NCBI GenBank assembly: GCA_035940775.1
Contig: DASZEN010000014.1
Location: 23,351 to 87,350, forward strand
Length of the DNA stretch: 64,000 nucleotides
From: DASQYE01 sp035940775
Lineage (GTDB): Bacteria; Acidobacteriota; Blastocatellia; Pyrinomonadales; Pyrinomonadaceae
Direction: 5' to 3'
Shown: positions 53,163 through 61,737 of the stretch, one piece after another
Position numbering within the stretch: position 1 is the first letter of the stretch
Layout: each line of letters starts with the position of its first letter
The notes under the pieces: model-generated
Databases searched by the model: none
What the model saw: only the letters and a program-made list of their open reading frames with translations
What the model was told of the DNA's origin: nothing
Position numbers and translations under genes: made by a program

Positions 53163-53873
53163 ATGGATGCTGACCCGGAAAAGATCTCTTTGGACGCGCG
53201 GGTTCGTCGCCACGTTTACGATCAGGTCATAGGCGAGGGACTTCCTCCGACCATTGCGGAGACGGCCCGTGCGCTCGCGCGCACGACCGATGAGGTTAAG
53301 CTGTCGTTCCGGCGTCTGGCCGACGCTCATATCCTGGTCTTACAGAAGGAGGGCGAAGAGATTCTGATGGCTGCGCCCTTCTCCGCCGTACCGACGCCTT
53401 TTCCAGTCACGGTTGGCGAGCGCCGGTACTACGCCAACTGCATCTGGGACGCGCTTGGAATCCCCTCCATGTTGAAGCAGGATGCCGTCATAGATGCCTC
53501 GTGCGGATGCTGTGGCACGGCGATGAGGTTGGAGGTCGGAGGAGGAGGAGGAGGAGGCGGCTCGCTGTTGGCGCAAGATATGGGCGGGCGCGCACACTTC
53601 GCCGTACCGGCGGCTCGGTGGTGGGATGACATCGTCTTCAGTTGAAGGACGATGCTGCTCTTCTGGTCAGAGGAGCACGTCTCTAAGTGGTGCCGGGACT
53701 GGAATCTGCCGCGCGGAGAGGTTCTCGCCCTGGACACGTGCTGGCTGCTGGCGAGGGCCTGGTTCAACGCAGACCGCCGCGAGCCCTCCTGGAGAAGGAG
53801 AACGGTTGACGAGGCCGAAGCGTTATTCGCCGAACTAGGCTTGACCTCGCCCTTCTGGCGCTTAACGCGCTGA
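53163..53873 (+). CDS. MerB-like organomercurial lyase, probable selenoprotein (in-frame TGA read as Sec at codon 161)
   Basis: A single 236-residue protein if TGA 53643-53645 is read as selenocysteine; otherwise a 160-residue truncated gene. MerB features in order: HTH-like N-domain (residues 7-60), then C93-x-x-D96 (YYANCIWDAL), matching MerB Cys96/Asp99, a double cysteine CGCC (114-117), and VHF-type AHFAVPA (144-150). Sec161 falls in WWDDIVFS-U-RTMLLFWSEEHV, aligned with catalytic MerB Cys159 (spacing 68 here against 63). The frame continues to the normal MerB-like end (FWRLTR) after the TGA. MerB breaks the carbon-mercury bond of organomercurials. A SECIS-like hairpin follows the TGA. 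Selenium chemistry at this position would suit Hg binding. A poly-Gly run (126-133) is a GGA microsatellite. Confidence 0.78.
53646..53677 (+). promoter_or_regulatory. Bacterial SECIS element candidate
   Basis: A perfect hairpin (53656-53664 with 53669-53677, 9 bp, one G-U pair) with tetraloop GGTC (53665-53668). The loop begins 19 nt after the UGA, inside the 16-37 nt window known for bacterial SECIS elements, and has G in its first two positions, as SelB requires. The same GGUC loop occurs in the fdhF SECIS of E. coli. Upstream and downstream codons of the MerB-like frame are intact. Confidence 0.75.
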
Positions 53874-54015
53874 GGAAAGAGACGACCGCACACAGCCGAA
53901 TCCTGTAAAGCTTCCCTTTCATCCTCGCCGCCGCACGCGCCGCCCGCTTCCTTCGCTCAAGCGGAAACACGCGCGCTTCCCTAAGACGCTCTGCCGTTTC
54001 ATTGCCATTCGTTTC

Positions 54016-56976
54016 TTAATCCTTGCCGTCAGTGATGCGTTCGTATGCGGCGCGAATGTTCTCCATATGAGTGACGAGCGCGGCGGAGAGTGCCTCGGAT
54101 GACTCGTAGCTCATCGAGCGTGCGATGTCGCGAAGCGCCACGTGATCCATCGCGGGCAGGAGGGTTGAGCGTCCGACGACGAGGCGCAGGTAATGATCGA
54201 GCGAGCGCAGGAAAGCATAGCCCTCGTTCATCGCCTCGTAGTCCTGCTCACAAAAAGCGCCCGCCGCGTGCAATCGTTCGAGCGTCGAGCGCGTCGAACG
54301 GTCTTCCAACTCATCCGGGACATTGCAGCGGAGTTGCAGATAGCGCGTCGCGAAATACACGTCGAGCATCCCGCCCGCCCCGTACTTAATATCAATCCCG
54401 CCTCTTCTATGCCGCCGCGCCCGCTCCTGTTCCAACCGCTCGCGCACGCGGCGCGTCTCCGTACGCAAAGTATCTTCGCCCGCCGCAAGGGCCGCCTCGT
54501 GGATGATATGCCGCGCCTGACTCTCAACCTCCGCTCCAAGCCGCAGGTCGCCGCCCGCCGCGCGCAGCTTCACATAGGCCAGCCACTCCCAGGGAAGGGC
54601 GCGCTCCTGTAGGTAGTCCGTAAACGCGCGCGCGCCCGAGCAGGTCGGGCCGTTTCTCCCGTCGGGACGCAGCCGCAAGTCCATGCGATAAAGAGAGCCG
54701 TCGCGCGTCAGGCTGGAAAGCGCCGAGATCAGCCGCTCGCTCAGGCGCGCGTAGGCTTCGGCGTGCGAGAACTGCTTGAAGGGCGAGGGCTGAGCGTCGT
54801 CGTAGATGAGCACGACATCGAGATCGGAGCCGTAGTCCATTCCGCCGCCGCCCAGTCGCCCGAGTCCGAGCACGGCCAGACGCGGCTCCGCATCCGGCTC
54901 ACCGTAGAGCCTTTGAAGCTCGCGGCGCGCTATGAGGCAGCCCGCATCCAGGCTCGCGGCGGCCAACTCCGTCTGGCGGCGATTCGCTTCGCGCATGGGG
55001 ATCAGGCCCGCCGCATCGAGCGCGCCCGTTTCTGTGAGCAGCCTGGCCCAGGCGCGACGCAACGCGCCCAGCTCTGCGCGAAACGTGTCCTCTCCCTGAA
55101 CGGCCTGCGTGAGAAGTGCGCGGTAATCCCGCTCAGGGGCCTCCGCGCCCTCGATTGGCAGAGCCTCTATAAGAGACGGATTGCTGGCCAGATGCTCGCC
55201 GAAGAACTCGGACGCGCCGCACAGGCGAACCAGAGCCGCAAGCTTTTGCTCGGTCAATCTCAAAGGCGCGGTCGATTTGTCGAGCGAAGCGGCGATGCGC
55301 GCGGCAAATCTTAGGGCGCGGCGCGGATTGAGAGACGCGTGGGCCAACTCTTCGAGGCGACGGCGGGTGCGCTCTATTGCGCGGGCGGCGGGCGCGCTTC
55401 CCTCTTCCGTCAGGTGCGCCGCAAAGATGCGCGCCGCTGCATGCGTCGCGGCCAGCTCCGCATCAAACGGCTGCTCCATATTGCGGGCACTCACTCCTGG
55501 CGCGGGCGCGCCCGTAACTGCTGCGCCGTCGTCCCGCCTCTCGGCAGCGCTTTCTGTCTCCTCCCTGCCGAAGACGCGCTCGAAGGCGGCGCGCACCCGC
55601 GTCGTATGTAGATTGAGCGCGAGGTCGAACTCGCGCAGGCCGTTTTCACCGCCGAAATTCATGCGACGCGCGACGAGCAGGCGATGCTCTGCGTCATCCG
55701 GTACGGAATGTGTTTGCAGGCCGTGCTCCATCTGCAAGCGGTGTTCGAGCATGCGCAGGAAGAGATAGGCGTCGGCCAGCTCCACGCGCTCGCGGTCGCT
55801 CAGGAGTTCGCGGTCGGCGAGGCGTCCGAGGCTGATTAAGGTATGCGGCGCTCTGAGCCATTCGTCGCGCCCGCCGTAGGCGAGTTGCAGCGCCTGCGCG
55901 ATGAACTCTATCTCGCGTATCCCGCCCCGCCCGAGCTTGACGTTGAAGCCGCGCGCGTCGCGCGCGTGATGGCGGTCGATCTTCTGCTTGGCGAGGCGCA
56001 CATTACGAAGCGCGTCCTCGACCGTCTGTTCCAGCGTATAGACGCTCGCCAGTACGCGCGCGGCAAACTCCGTGTAGAGGTGGACGGAGCCCGCCGCGGC
56101 GCGCGAGCGAATCAAGGTTTGTAGCTCCCAGGCCTGCGCTTTCTCCCTGTAATAACGAACCGCCTCGTCGAGCGAGGACGCGAGAGCGCCGTCGCGCCCG
56201 TGCGGCCTGAGCCGCAGATCGACACGGTAGGCCGCGCCCTCGCCCGCCGGTTGGCCCACCATGCGCGCGATCATCTCCGCGAGCTTGATGAAATACTGGC
56301 GATTGGTAGTCTCGCCGTGCGCCCCACCGGCGGCCGTCGTGCCGTCGTTCGAGAAGATGAAGAAGAGGTCTATGTCCGAGGCGTAGTTAAGCTCTAAGGA
56401 GCCGAGCTTGCCCAGGGCGACGATAGCGAACTCGGCAGGGGCTTTGCGCCCGCGCTCGTCGGCGCGCGTGGGCGTGCCGTAACGATTGTCCAATTCCTGG
56501 CGCGCGTGCGTCAGCGCATAGGCGAGCACGGCGTCGGCCAGGTTCGATAGCTCTTCGGTAGTCTCGACGAGCGTGCTCGTGCGGCGTATGTCGCGCAGGT
56601 AGATGCGCAGCAATTCGCGGCGGCGGAAGCGCGCGAGCAATACCTGCGGGTCGAGCTGCGAGTTGGTCAGGGCAAAGCGGGCGAGCGATTCTTCCAGCTC
56701 CTCGCGCGTCCTGATGCGTGTGGCGCTGCGTTCGCGCGCGAGCCACTGAAGGTAATCGGGGTTCTGCGCGAGCGTCGTCGCCAGCAGCGGGCTCCACGCC
56801 GCCAGAGCGAGCGCGTCGGAGAGCAACCCTCGGTCGCGCGCCAGAAGGTGCGCGGCGCGCGGGTGCTCCGCAGAGATGCGCCCGAAGAAGCGGCGCGCTC
56901 CCTCCCCGTCCGGCAACTCTCTCGAGAGCAGTTCGATCTCTTCGTCAATCGCGGGCAAGAAGGATGACCTCTTCAA
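54016..56976 (-). CDS. glnE: Bifunctional glutamine synthetase adenylyltransferase/deadenylase
   Basis: Adds or removes AMP on the glutamine synthetase adenylylation Tyr in response to PII and glutamine. 986 residues with two nucleotidyltransferase halves. The deadenylase half has ALGKLGSLELNYASDIDLFFIFSN and the adenylylase half has GLGRLGGGGMDYGSDLDVVLIYDD, each with the DxD pair intact. The length is close to the usual ~950. It lies 750 bp past glnA on the same strand with a GNAT gene between. An Arg/Ala/Pro-rich insert at about 475-510 separates the halves. Confidence 0.95.
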   Translation of the reverse strand: MKRSSFLPAIDEEIELLSRELPDGEGARRFFGRISAEHPRAAHLLARDRGLLSDALALAAWSPLLATTLAQNPDYLQWLARERSATRIRTREELEESLARFALTNSQLDPQVLLARFRRRELLRIYLRDIRRTSTLVETTEELSNLADAVLAYALTHARQELDNRYGTPTRADERGRKAPAEFAIVALGKLGSLELNYASDIDLFFIFSNDGTTAAGGAHGETTNRQYFIKLAEMIARMVGQPAGEGAAYRVDLRLRPHGRDGALASSLDEAVRYYREKAQAWELQTLIRSRAAAGSVHLYTEFAARVLASVYTLEQTVEDALRNVRLAKQKIDRHHARDARGFNVKLGRGGIREIEFIAQALQLAYGGRDEWLRAPHTLISLGRLADRELLSDRERVELADAYLFLRMLEHRLQMEHGLQTHSVPDDAEHRLLVARRMNFGGENGLREFDLALNLHTTRVRAAFERVFGREETESAAERRDDGAAVTGAPAPGVSARNMEQPFDAELAATHAAARIFAAHLTEEGSAPAARAIERTRRRLEELAHASLNPRRALRFAARIAASLDKSTAPLRLTEQKLAALVRLCGASEFFGEHLASNPSLIEALPIEGAEAPERDYRALLTQAVQGEDTFRAELGALRRAWARLLTETGALDAAGLIPMREANRRQTELAAASLDAGCLIARRELQRLYGEPDAEPRLAVLGLGRLGGGGMDYGSDLDVVLIYDDAQPSPFKQFSHAEAYARLSERLISALSSLTRDGSLYRMDLRLRPDGRNGPTCSGARAFTDYLQERALPWEWLAYVKLRAAGGDLRLGAEVESQARHIIHEAALAAGEDTLRTETRRVRERLEQERARRHRRGGIDIKYGAGGMLDVYFATRYLQLRCNVPDELEDRSTRSTLERLHAAGAFCEQDYEAMNEGYAFLRSLDHYLRLVVGRSTLLPAMDHVALRDIARSMSYESSEALSAALVTHMENIRAAYERITDGKD

Positions 56977-57124
56977 AGCTTTGGGAAACTACGGCGACAC
57001 CGGGGGGGCCGCCTCCCCCGAGCACACCCAGAGAGAGAGGGAAAGCAGGGCCGCGACGCGCCTGCACGGATTGTAGCGCGCCCGCCGCTGTGCGACCAAA
57101 GGCCCCGAGTTTTCCCTGGCGTGT

Positions 57125-57724
57125 TTAGCGAGGCGGATAGGGGCGGGACAGTTTCTCTTCGAGACCGGCTTTTACCTCAGGCCATTCCGTGTCGATGATG
57201 CTGAAGAAGACGCTATGGCGAATGCGCCCCGTCGAGGTCAGCATGTGATTGCGAAAGATGCCCTCCTCCTGAGCGCCGAGTCGCAGGATGGCGTTTCGAG
57301 ACCGCTCGTTCAGCGAATCCGTCTTGAACTCGACCCGAATACAGCCGAGCGTTTCAAAGGCGTGCCGGAGCATCAGGTACTTGGCCTCGGTATTGACGGG
57401 CGTGCGCTGCCAACGCGGGATGATCCACGTCCAGCCGATCTCAAGATGGCGGTTCACCGCGTCGATGTTGGCAAAGCGCGTGCTGCCGACGCTCTGGCCC
57501 GTTGACTTTAAGGTGGTCGCAAAGGGCAGCGCCGTCCGTCGCGCCTGCCATTCGAGAGCCTCTTCGATGTAGGCGCGCATCCCTTGCGCCGTTCGCACCG
57601 GAGACGGATTCCACTGCCAGATCGTTTCGTCCAGGCCCACCTCGCTCAAGCCTTCATGGTGAAGGAGCGAGAGCGGTTCGAGCCGCACATGAGCGCCTTC
57701 GAGAGTGACGGGTTCTATTTTCAC
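57125..57724 (-). CDS. GNAT acetyltransferase (RimJ/RimL-like)
   Basis: 199 residues. Acetyl-CoA binding region VGSTRFANIDAVNRHLEIGWTWIIPRWQRTPVNTEAKYLML and the RimL-like RVEFKTDSLNERSRNAILRLGAQEEG. The family acetylates N-terminal or side-chain amines of ribosomal proteins, aminoglycosides or other small amines; the substrate is unknown. Between glnE and glnA, with a hairpin separating it from glnA. Confidence 0.85.
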   Translation of the reverse strand: MKIEPVTLEGAHVRLEPLSLLHHEGLSEVGLDETIWQWNPSPVRTAQGMRAYIEEALEWQARRTALPFATTLKSTGQSVGSTRFANIDAVNRHLEIGWTWIIPRWQRTPVNTEAKYLMLRHAFETLGCIRVEFKTDSLNERSRNAILRLGAQEEGIFRNHMLTSTGRIRHSVFFSIIDTEWPEVKAGLEEKLSRPYPPR

Positions 57725-57757
57725 GGGTTTACAAGTCCTGACGTATAAAAGATAGAA

Positions 57758-57788
57758 GGCAGCGAAAACTAAACACAGTGCCGCTGCC
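57758..57788 (-). terminator. Possible glnA terminator
   Basis: GGCAGCG (57758-57764) pairs with CGCTGCC (57782-57788); reading in the minus direction a T-rich stretch (TTCTATCTTTTATAC) follows. Located 57 bp after the glnA stop. Confidence 0.45.
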
Positions 57789-57844
57789 CTCTGCCTTGAT
57801 GATTCAGGGAAGCCCTTTTTAAAGTCCCTTCCGGAGAGCGCTTC

Positions 57845-59269
57845 CTAGATGTCGAAGTACATGCCGAACTCAAGCGGATGCGGGCGCATCCTGAGCGGCT
57901 GTATCTCCTTCTCGCGCTTGTAGGTGATCCAGCGATCGATGATCTGCGGCGTAAAGACATCGTCCTTGAGCAGGAAGTCGTGATCGGCTTCGAGCGCCTT
58001 GAGCGATTCGTCGAGCGAGCCGGGCAGGCTTGGCACGTCCTTTAAAGCCTCCGGCGAGAGATCGTAGATGTCTTTGTCGAGCGGTTCGCCCGGATCAATG
58101 CGATTCTGTATGCCGTCGAGGCCCGCCATCAGCATCGCCGAGAAGGCCAGATAGGCATTGCAGCTCGGGTCTGGCGGACGAAACTCCAAACGCTTCTGCT
58201 TCGGATTGGTCGAGAACATCGGGATGCGTACCGCCGCCGAACGATTGCGCGCCGAGTAGGCCAGATTCACCGGCGCTTCAAAGCCGGGCACGAGCCGCTT
58301 GTAACTGTTGGTCGTCGGTGCTGCGAAGGCTACGATTGAGGGTGCGTGCTTCAGAAGGCCGCCGATATAATAGCGCGCCATGTCGGACAGCCCAGCGTAG
58401 CCGTCGCCCGCAAACAGCGGTTTCTCATCCTTCCACAGCGATTGATGACAGTGCATCCCGGAGCCGTTGTCGCCGTAGAGCGGCTTGGGCATGAAGGTCG
58501 CCGCCTTGCCGTATTGATAGACCGTGTTGCGAACGACATACTTGAAGATTTGCAGGTTGTCGGCTGTGCCCAGGAGCGTGGAGAAGCGGAAATCTATCTC
58601 GCACTGTCCGGCGGTGGCGACCTCGTGGTGATGGCATTCCACCTGGATACCGCAGCGTGCGAGCGTCAGGGAGATTTCCGAGCGCAGGTCGCTCAGGGAA
58701 TCGGCGGGCGGCAGCGGCACGTAACCCTCTTTGGCGCGGATGCGGTAGCCCAGGTTCGAGCCGTGAAACTCGTCTGCCCCGCGCCCCGAATTCCAGTGCG
58801 CCTCGTCCGAATCGACCGTAAAACCGGCTGAGTTCTGATCGTTGTGAAACTTGACGGAATCGAAGACGAAGAACTCGGCTTCGGGGCCGAAGTTGGCCGT
58901 GTCTGCAAGGCCGGTAAATCGCAGGTAGCTTTCCGCACGCTTTGCGACCGAGCGCGGGTCAAAGGCGTAGCCCTCTTTGGTGATCGGATCGACGATGTTG
59001 GCGATCAGGCAGACGGTCGGCTCTTCCGAAAAGGGATCCATCCAGAAGCGCACCGCGTCGGGAACCAGCAGCATATCGGATTCGTTGATGGCGGCCCAGC
59101 CGCGCAAACTGGAGGCGTCGAAGCCGAACCCGTCTTCAAAAGAGCTTTCGGAAAGTTGGTCGATCGGGAAAGTCAGATGATGCCAGGCCCCCGGCAAGTC
59201 TGTGAAGCGAACGGAGACGAATTTTGCCCCCTGGTCAGTGGCGTACTTCAAGGCAGTTTTAGCGTTCAT
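57845..59269 (-). CDS. glnA: Glutamine synthetase, type I (adenylylatable)
   Basis: 474 residues. Makes glutamine from glutamate, ammonia and ATP. Signature segments: GFGFDASSLRGW, FGPEAEFFVFD, ECHHHEVATAGQCEIDFRF, the ATP region YGDNGSGMHCHQSLWK and the Arg-containing APVNLAYSARNRSAAVRIP. The Tyr in that last motif is the adenylylation site of GSI-beta enzymes, and GlnE is encoded 750 bp further on, so AMP control is expected. Ribosome site AGGAGAACAC directly precedes the ATG. It is transcribed from the consensus promoter at 59410-59437. Confidence 0.98.
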   Translation of the reverse strand: MNAKTALKYATDQGAKFVSVRFTDLPGAWHHLTFPIDQLSESSFEDGFGFDASSLRGWAAINESDMLLVPDAVRFWMDPFSEEPTVCLIANIVDPITKEGYAFDPRSVAKRAESYLRFTGLADTANFGPEAEFFVFDSVKFHNDQNSAGFTVDSDEAHWNSGRGADEFHGSNLGYRIRAKEGYVPLPPADSLSDLRSEISLTLARCGIQVECHHHEVATAGQCEIDFRFSTLLGTADNLQIFKYVVRNTVYQYGKAATFMPKPLYGDNGSGMHCHQSLWKDEKPLFAGDGYAGLSDMARYYIGGLLKHAPSIVAFAAPTTNSYKRLVPGFEAPVNLAYSARNRSAAVRIPMFSTNPKQKRLEFRPPDPSCNAYLAFSAMLMAGLDGIQNRIDPGEPLDKDIYDLSPEALKDVPSLPGSLDESLKALEADHDFLLKDDVFTPQIIDRWITYKREKEIQPLRMRPHPLEFGMYFDI

Positions 59270-59409
59270 GTGTTCTCCTGAAGGTAAAAAGGGAGTGTTA
59301 GAGGTGCTCTCCGCGCTGCATGAGCAAGCGGTTTGTTATGTGTGCGGGTCGAGAGCGGTGCTAAACGGGCGTGTGCGTCCATCGAACTGCGGCGCGTAAA
59401 AAGCTTTGC

Positions 59410-59437
59410 ATTATATTCCGGCGTCCGATCTTGTCAA
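59410..59437 (-). promoter_or_regulatory. Near-perfect sigma70 promoter of glnA
   Basis: On the minus strand TTGACA (59437-59432), 16-bp spacer, TATAAT (59415-59410). The start point would be near 59403, giving a ~134-nt leader. No sigma54 consensus (GG-N10-GC) is evident at the expected place. Confidence 0.85.
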
Positions 59438-59557
59438 GCTTTTTGGCGCACGACGCGCGGCGGCGCTCTTCCGAGGAGGCCCGCTTTCTGCTCTTAAACC
59501 TTTAAGAGGCGTCAACTTAACGGTACTCCGCGGGTGTCGCGCCCGGAAAAATAGTTT

Positions 59558-59586
59558 TTGACCCTCCTCGCTTTTTCTGTTACATT
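59558..59586 (+). promoter_or_regulatory. Sigma70 promoter of speA
   Basis: TTGACC (59558-59563), 17-bp spacer, TACATT (59581-59586). It is divergent from the glnA promoter with ~120 bp between them; the leader to the speA TTG start is about 120 nt and has a GC-rich part near 59635-59660. Confidence 0.7.
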
Positions 59587-59711
59587 GCCAGCCTTAATGT
59601 TCCAACCATGAATCTTCACTACGGCACTGGTACGAGAGGCGAGAGCGAGAGCGCCCCATCTACCGGGGGCTATGCTTACACCGAGGACGGCAGGCAGGGG
59701 GAAACCGCGAA

Positions 59712-61649
59712 TTGACCACGGCAATCGAGCAAACGATTGAAACTTACGGCATCGAGAACTGGGGGGCCGGTTACTTCGACGTTAATCGAAAAGGCAACTT
59801 GATCGTCCATCCGACGGAGAACGACAGCCGGGCGGCCGACTTGAAAGAGATTATAGAGGATCTACAGCGCCGTGGCATCGGTACGCCCGTGCTGCTGCGC
59901 TTCCCTCAGCTTCTCTCCGCTCAGGTCAGAAAGCTCCAACGCGCTTTCAGCAAATCCATACGCGAGTACGAGTACCAGGGCGCGCACATGTGCGTCTACC
60001 CGATGAAGGTCAACCAGCAGCGCTCGGTCGTCGAGGAGTACCTGCGCGAGGGCTCGCGTTACGATTTCGGTCTGGAAGCCGGATCGAAGGCCGAGTTGTA
60101 CGCCGCGCTCGCGCTCGATCAATCGCCTGAAAGCCTCCTCGTCCTGAACGGCTTCAAGGACGAGGAGTTCATAGAGCTGGCCTACATCGGCGCGCAGAGC
60201 GGCAAAAGGGTAATCATCGTCATCGAGAAGCTGAGCGAGCTGGATCACATCCTGCGCAGCGCCGAGAAGTATTCCGAAGGCGTGCTGCCGATGATCGGCA
60301 TGCGCGTCAAGCTCTATTCGAAAGGCTCGGGGCGCTGGGAAAAGTCCGGCGGCGAGGCGGCCAAGTTCGGTCTCACCACGACCGAGATTCTCGAGGTCAT
60401 CCGTCGCCTCCAGGATGCTCGTAAGATCGACATGCTGCGACTGCTGCACTTTCACATCGGCTCGCAACTGACGGACATCAAGCGCATCAAGAACGCCATG
60501 AAAGAGGCGGCGCGCGTCTATGCCAAGATTCACCAGATGAAGATTCCGATTGAGCTGTTGGATGTCGGCGGCGGGATGGCCGTCGACTACGACGGCTCGA
60601 AGACGGCGTTCGATTCGAGCGCGAACTATACGGCGCAGGAGTTCGCCAACGATGTCATCTACACGATCAAGCAGGTGTGCGACGACGAGAACGTGCCGCA
60701 TCCGACCATCATACAGGAGTCGGGCCGCTTTCTGGCCGCCTATCACGCCATCGTCGTCACGAACGTGGTGGACGAGATAGAGACTGTCGTCGAAGACATC
60801 ACGCCGATAGCGATTGACGATGACGACCCGCAGGTGGTCGTCGAGCTGGGCGATCTGCGCGAGACCATCAGCGTCAAAAATTACAGGGAGTATTACCACG
60901 ACGCGCTCGAACATCGCGAGGAACTGTTCACGCTCTTCAATCTCGGGATCATCTCTCTGGAAGATCGCGCCAAGGGCGAAGTGCTCTTCTGGGATGTCTG
61001 CGAGCGCGCCGACAAGTACGCGCAGCAGGCCAAGTACATCTCCGAGGAGTTTGGCGACCTGCGGCGACTCCTGTGCGCGAAATACCTGACGAACTTTTCC
61101 GTCTTTCGCTCCGTGCCCGATCACTGGGCCCTGGATCAATTATTCCCCATCGTACCGATTCACGGGCTCAACCGCCCGCCCTCCGAGTACGCTACGCTGT
61201 GCGACATCACGTGTGATTCGGACGGCATCGTGGACAAGTTCGTTGACCTGCATGATGTCAAGCAGGTGCTGGAGCTTCACGCCCTGACTCCGGGCGAGCC
61301 TTACTATCTGGCCTTCATGCTCGTCGGCGCGTATCAGGAAGTGATGGGCAATAATCACAATCTCTTCGGCGCGCCCAACGAGGCGCACATACACATTGAC
61401 GAGGACGGCTACCTGATTAAGAAGGTGATTCGCGGCACGTCGATTGGCGAGGCGGCCGAGCGCGCACGCTACGAGCGGAGCATGCTGCACGACGGCTTTC
61501 GCCGTCTGGTCGCGCAGCGCGTCAAGCGCGAGGAGTTATCGGAGGCCGACGCCGCCGAGATCATAGAGTTTTACGAATCGCGCTTTGACGCCTACACCTA
61601 TCTGGCGATTAACGGAAAAACAGGCCGCGGCAAGCGCAGTCGAGAGTGA
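59712..61649 (+). CDS. speA: Biosynthetic arginine decarboxylase
   Basis: 645 residues from TTG 59712 (AGGGGGAAA lies upstream). Converts arginine to agmatine with PLP. The barrel region has YPMKVNQQRSVVEEYLREGS (Lys of the Schiff base), YDFGLEAGSKAEL, and LLHFHIGSQLTD, IELLDVGGGMAVDYDG and ESGRFLAAYHAIVVTNV. The C-terminal region LGAYQEVMGNNHNLFGAPNEAHIH follows the SpeA pattern rather than ornithine or diaminopimelate decarboxylase. It is followed 88 bp later by a deoxyhypusine-synthase-like gene, a pair that suggests a polyamine route from agmatine. Confidence 0.95.
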   Translation: MTTAIEQTIETYGIENWGAGYFDVNRKGNLIVHPTENDSRAADLKEIIEDLQRRGIGTPVLLRFPQLLSAQVRKLQRAFSKSIREYEYQGAHMCVYPMKVNQQRSVVEEYLREGSRYDFGLEAGSKAELYAALALDQSPESLLVLNGFKDEEFIELAYIGAQSGKRVIIVIEKLSELDHILRSAEKYSEGVLPMIGMRVKLYSKGSGRWEKSGGEAAKFGLTTTEILEVIRRLQDARKIDMLRLLHFHIGSQLTDIKRIKNAMKEAARVYAKIHQMKIPIELLDVGGGMAVDYDGSKTAFDSSANYTAQEFANDVIYTIKQVCDDENVPHPTIIQESGRFLAAYHAIVVTNVVDEIETVVEDITPIAIDDDDPQVVVELGDLRETISVKNYREYYHDALEHREELFTLFNLGIISLEDRAKGEVLFWDVCERADKYAQQAKYISEEFGDLRRLLCAKYLTNFSVFRSVPDHWALDQLFPIVPIHGLNRPPSEYATLCDITCDSDGIVDKFVDLHDVKQVLELHALTPGEPYYLAFMLVGAYQEVMGNNHNLFGAPNEAHIHIDEDGYLIKKVIRGTSIGEAAERARYERSMLHDGFRRLVAQRVKREELSEADAAEIIEFYESRFDAYTYLAINGKTGRGKRSRE

Positions 61650-61737
61650 AATACGGATAACGAGTGCCGCTGTCGATGGGCAACCAGCTTTTATTGCGGC
61701 CTCCGACCTATTCAAAGAAAAGGATTGAGAGACTCCT

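Noticed and set aside
53643..53645. TGA as an ordinary nonsense mutation making the MerB-like gene a pseudogene
   Set aside because: The frame, codon use and family similarity remain intact after the TGA, the TGA falls exactly at a catalytic Cys, and a SECIS-like hairpin follows at the right distance. It remains the fallback if Sec genes are missing.
59862..61139. Long open frame antisense to speA
   Set aside because: It mirrors the codon structure of a strongly conserved gene on the other strand, has no recognisable domain and no ribosome site; a GC-rich shadow frame.
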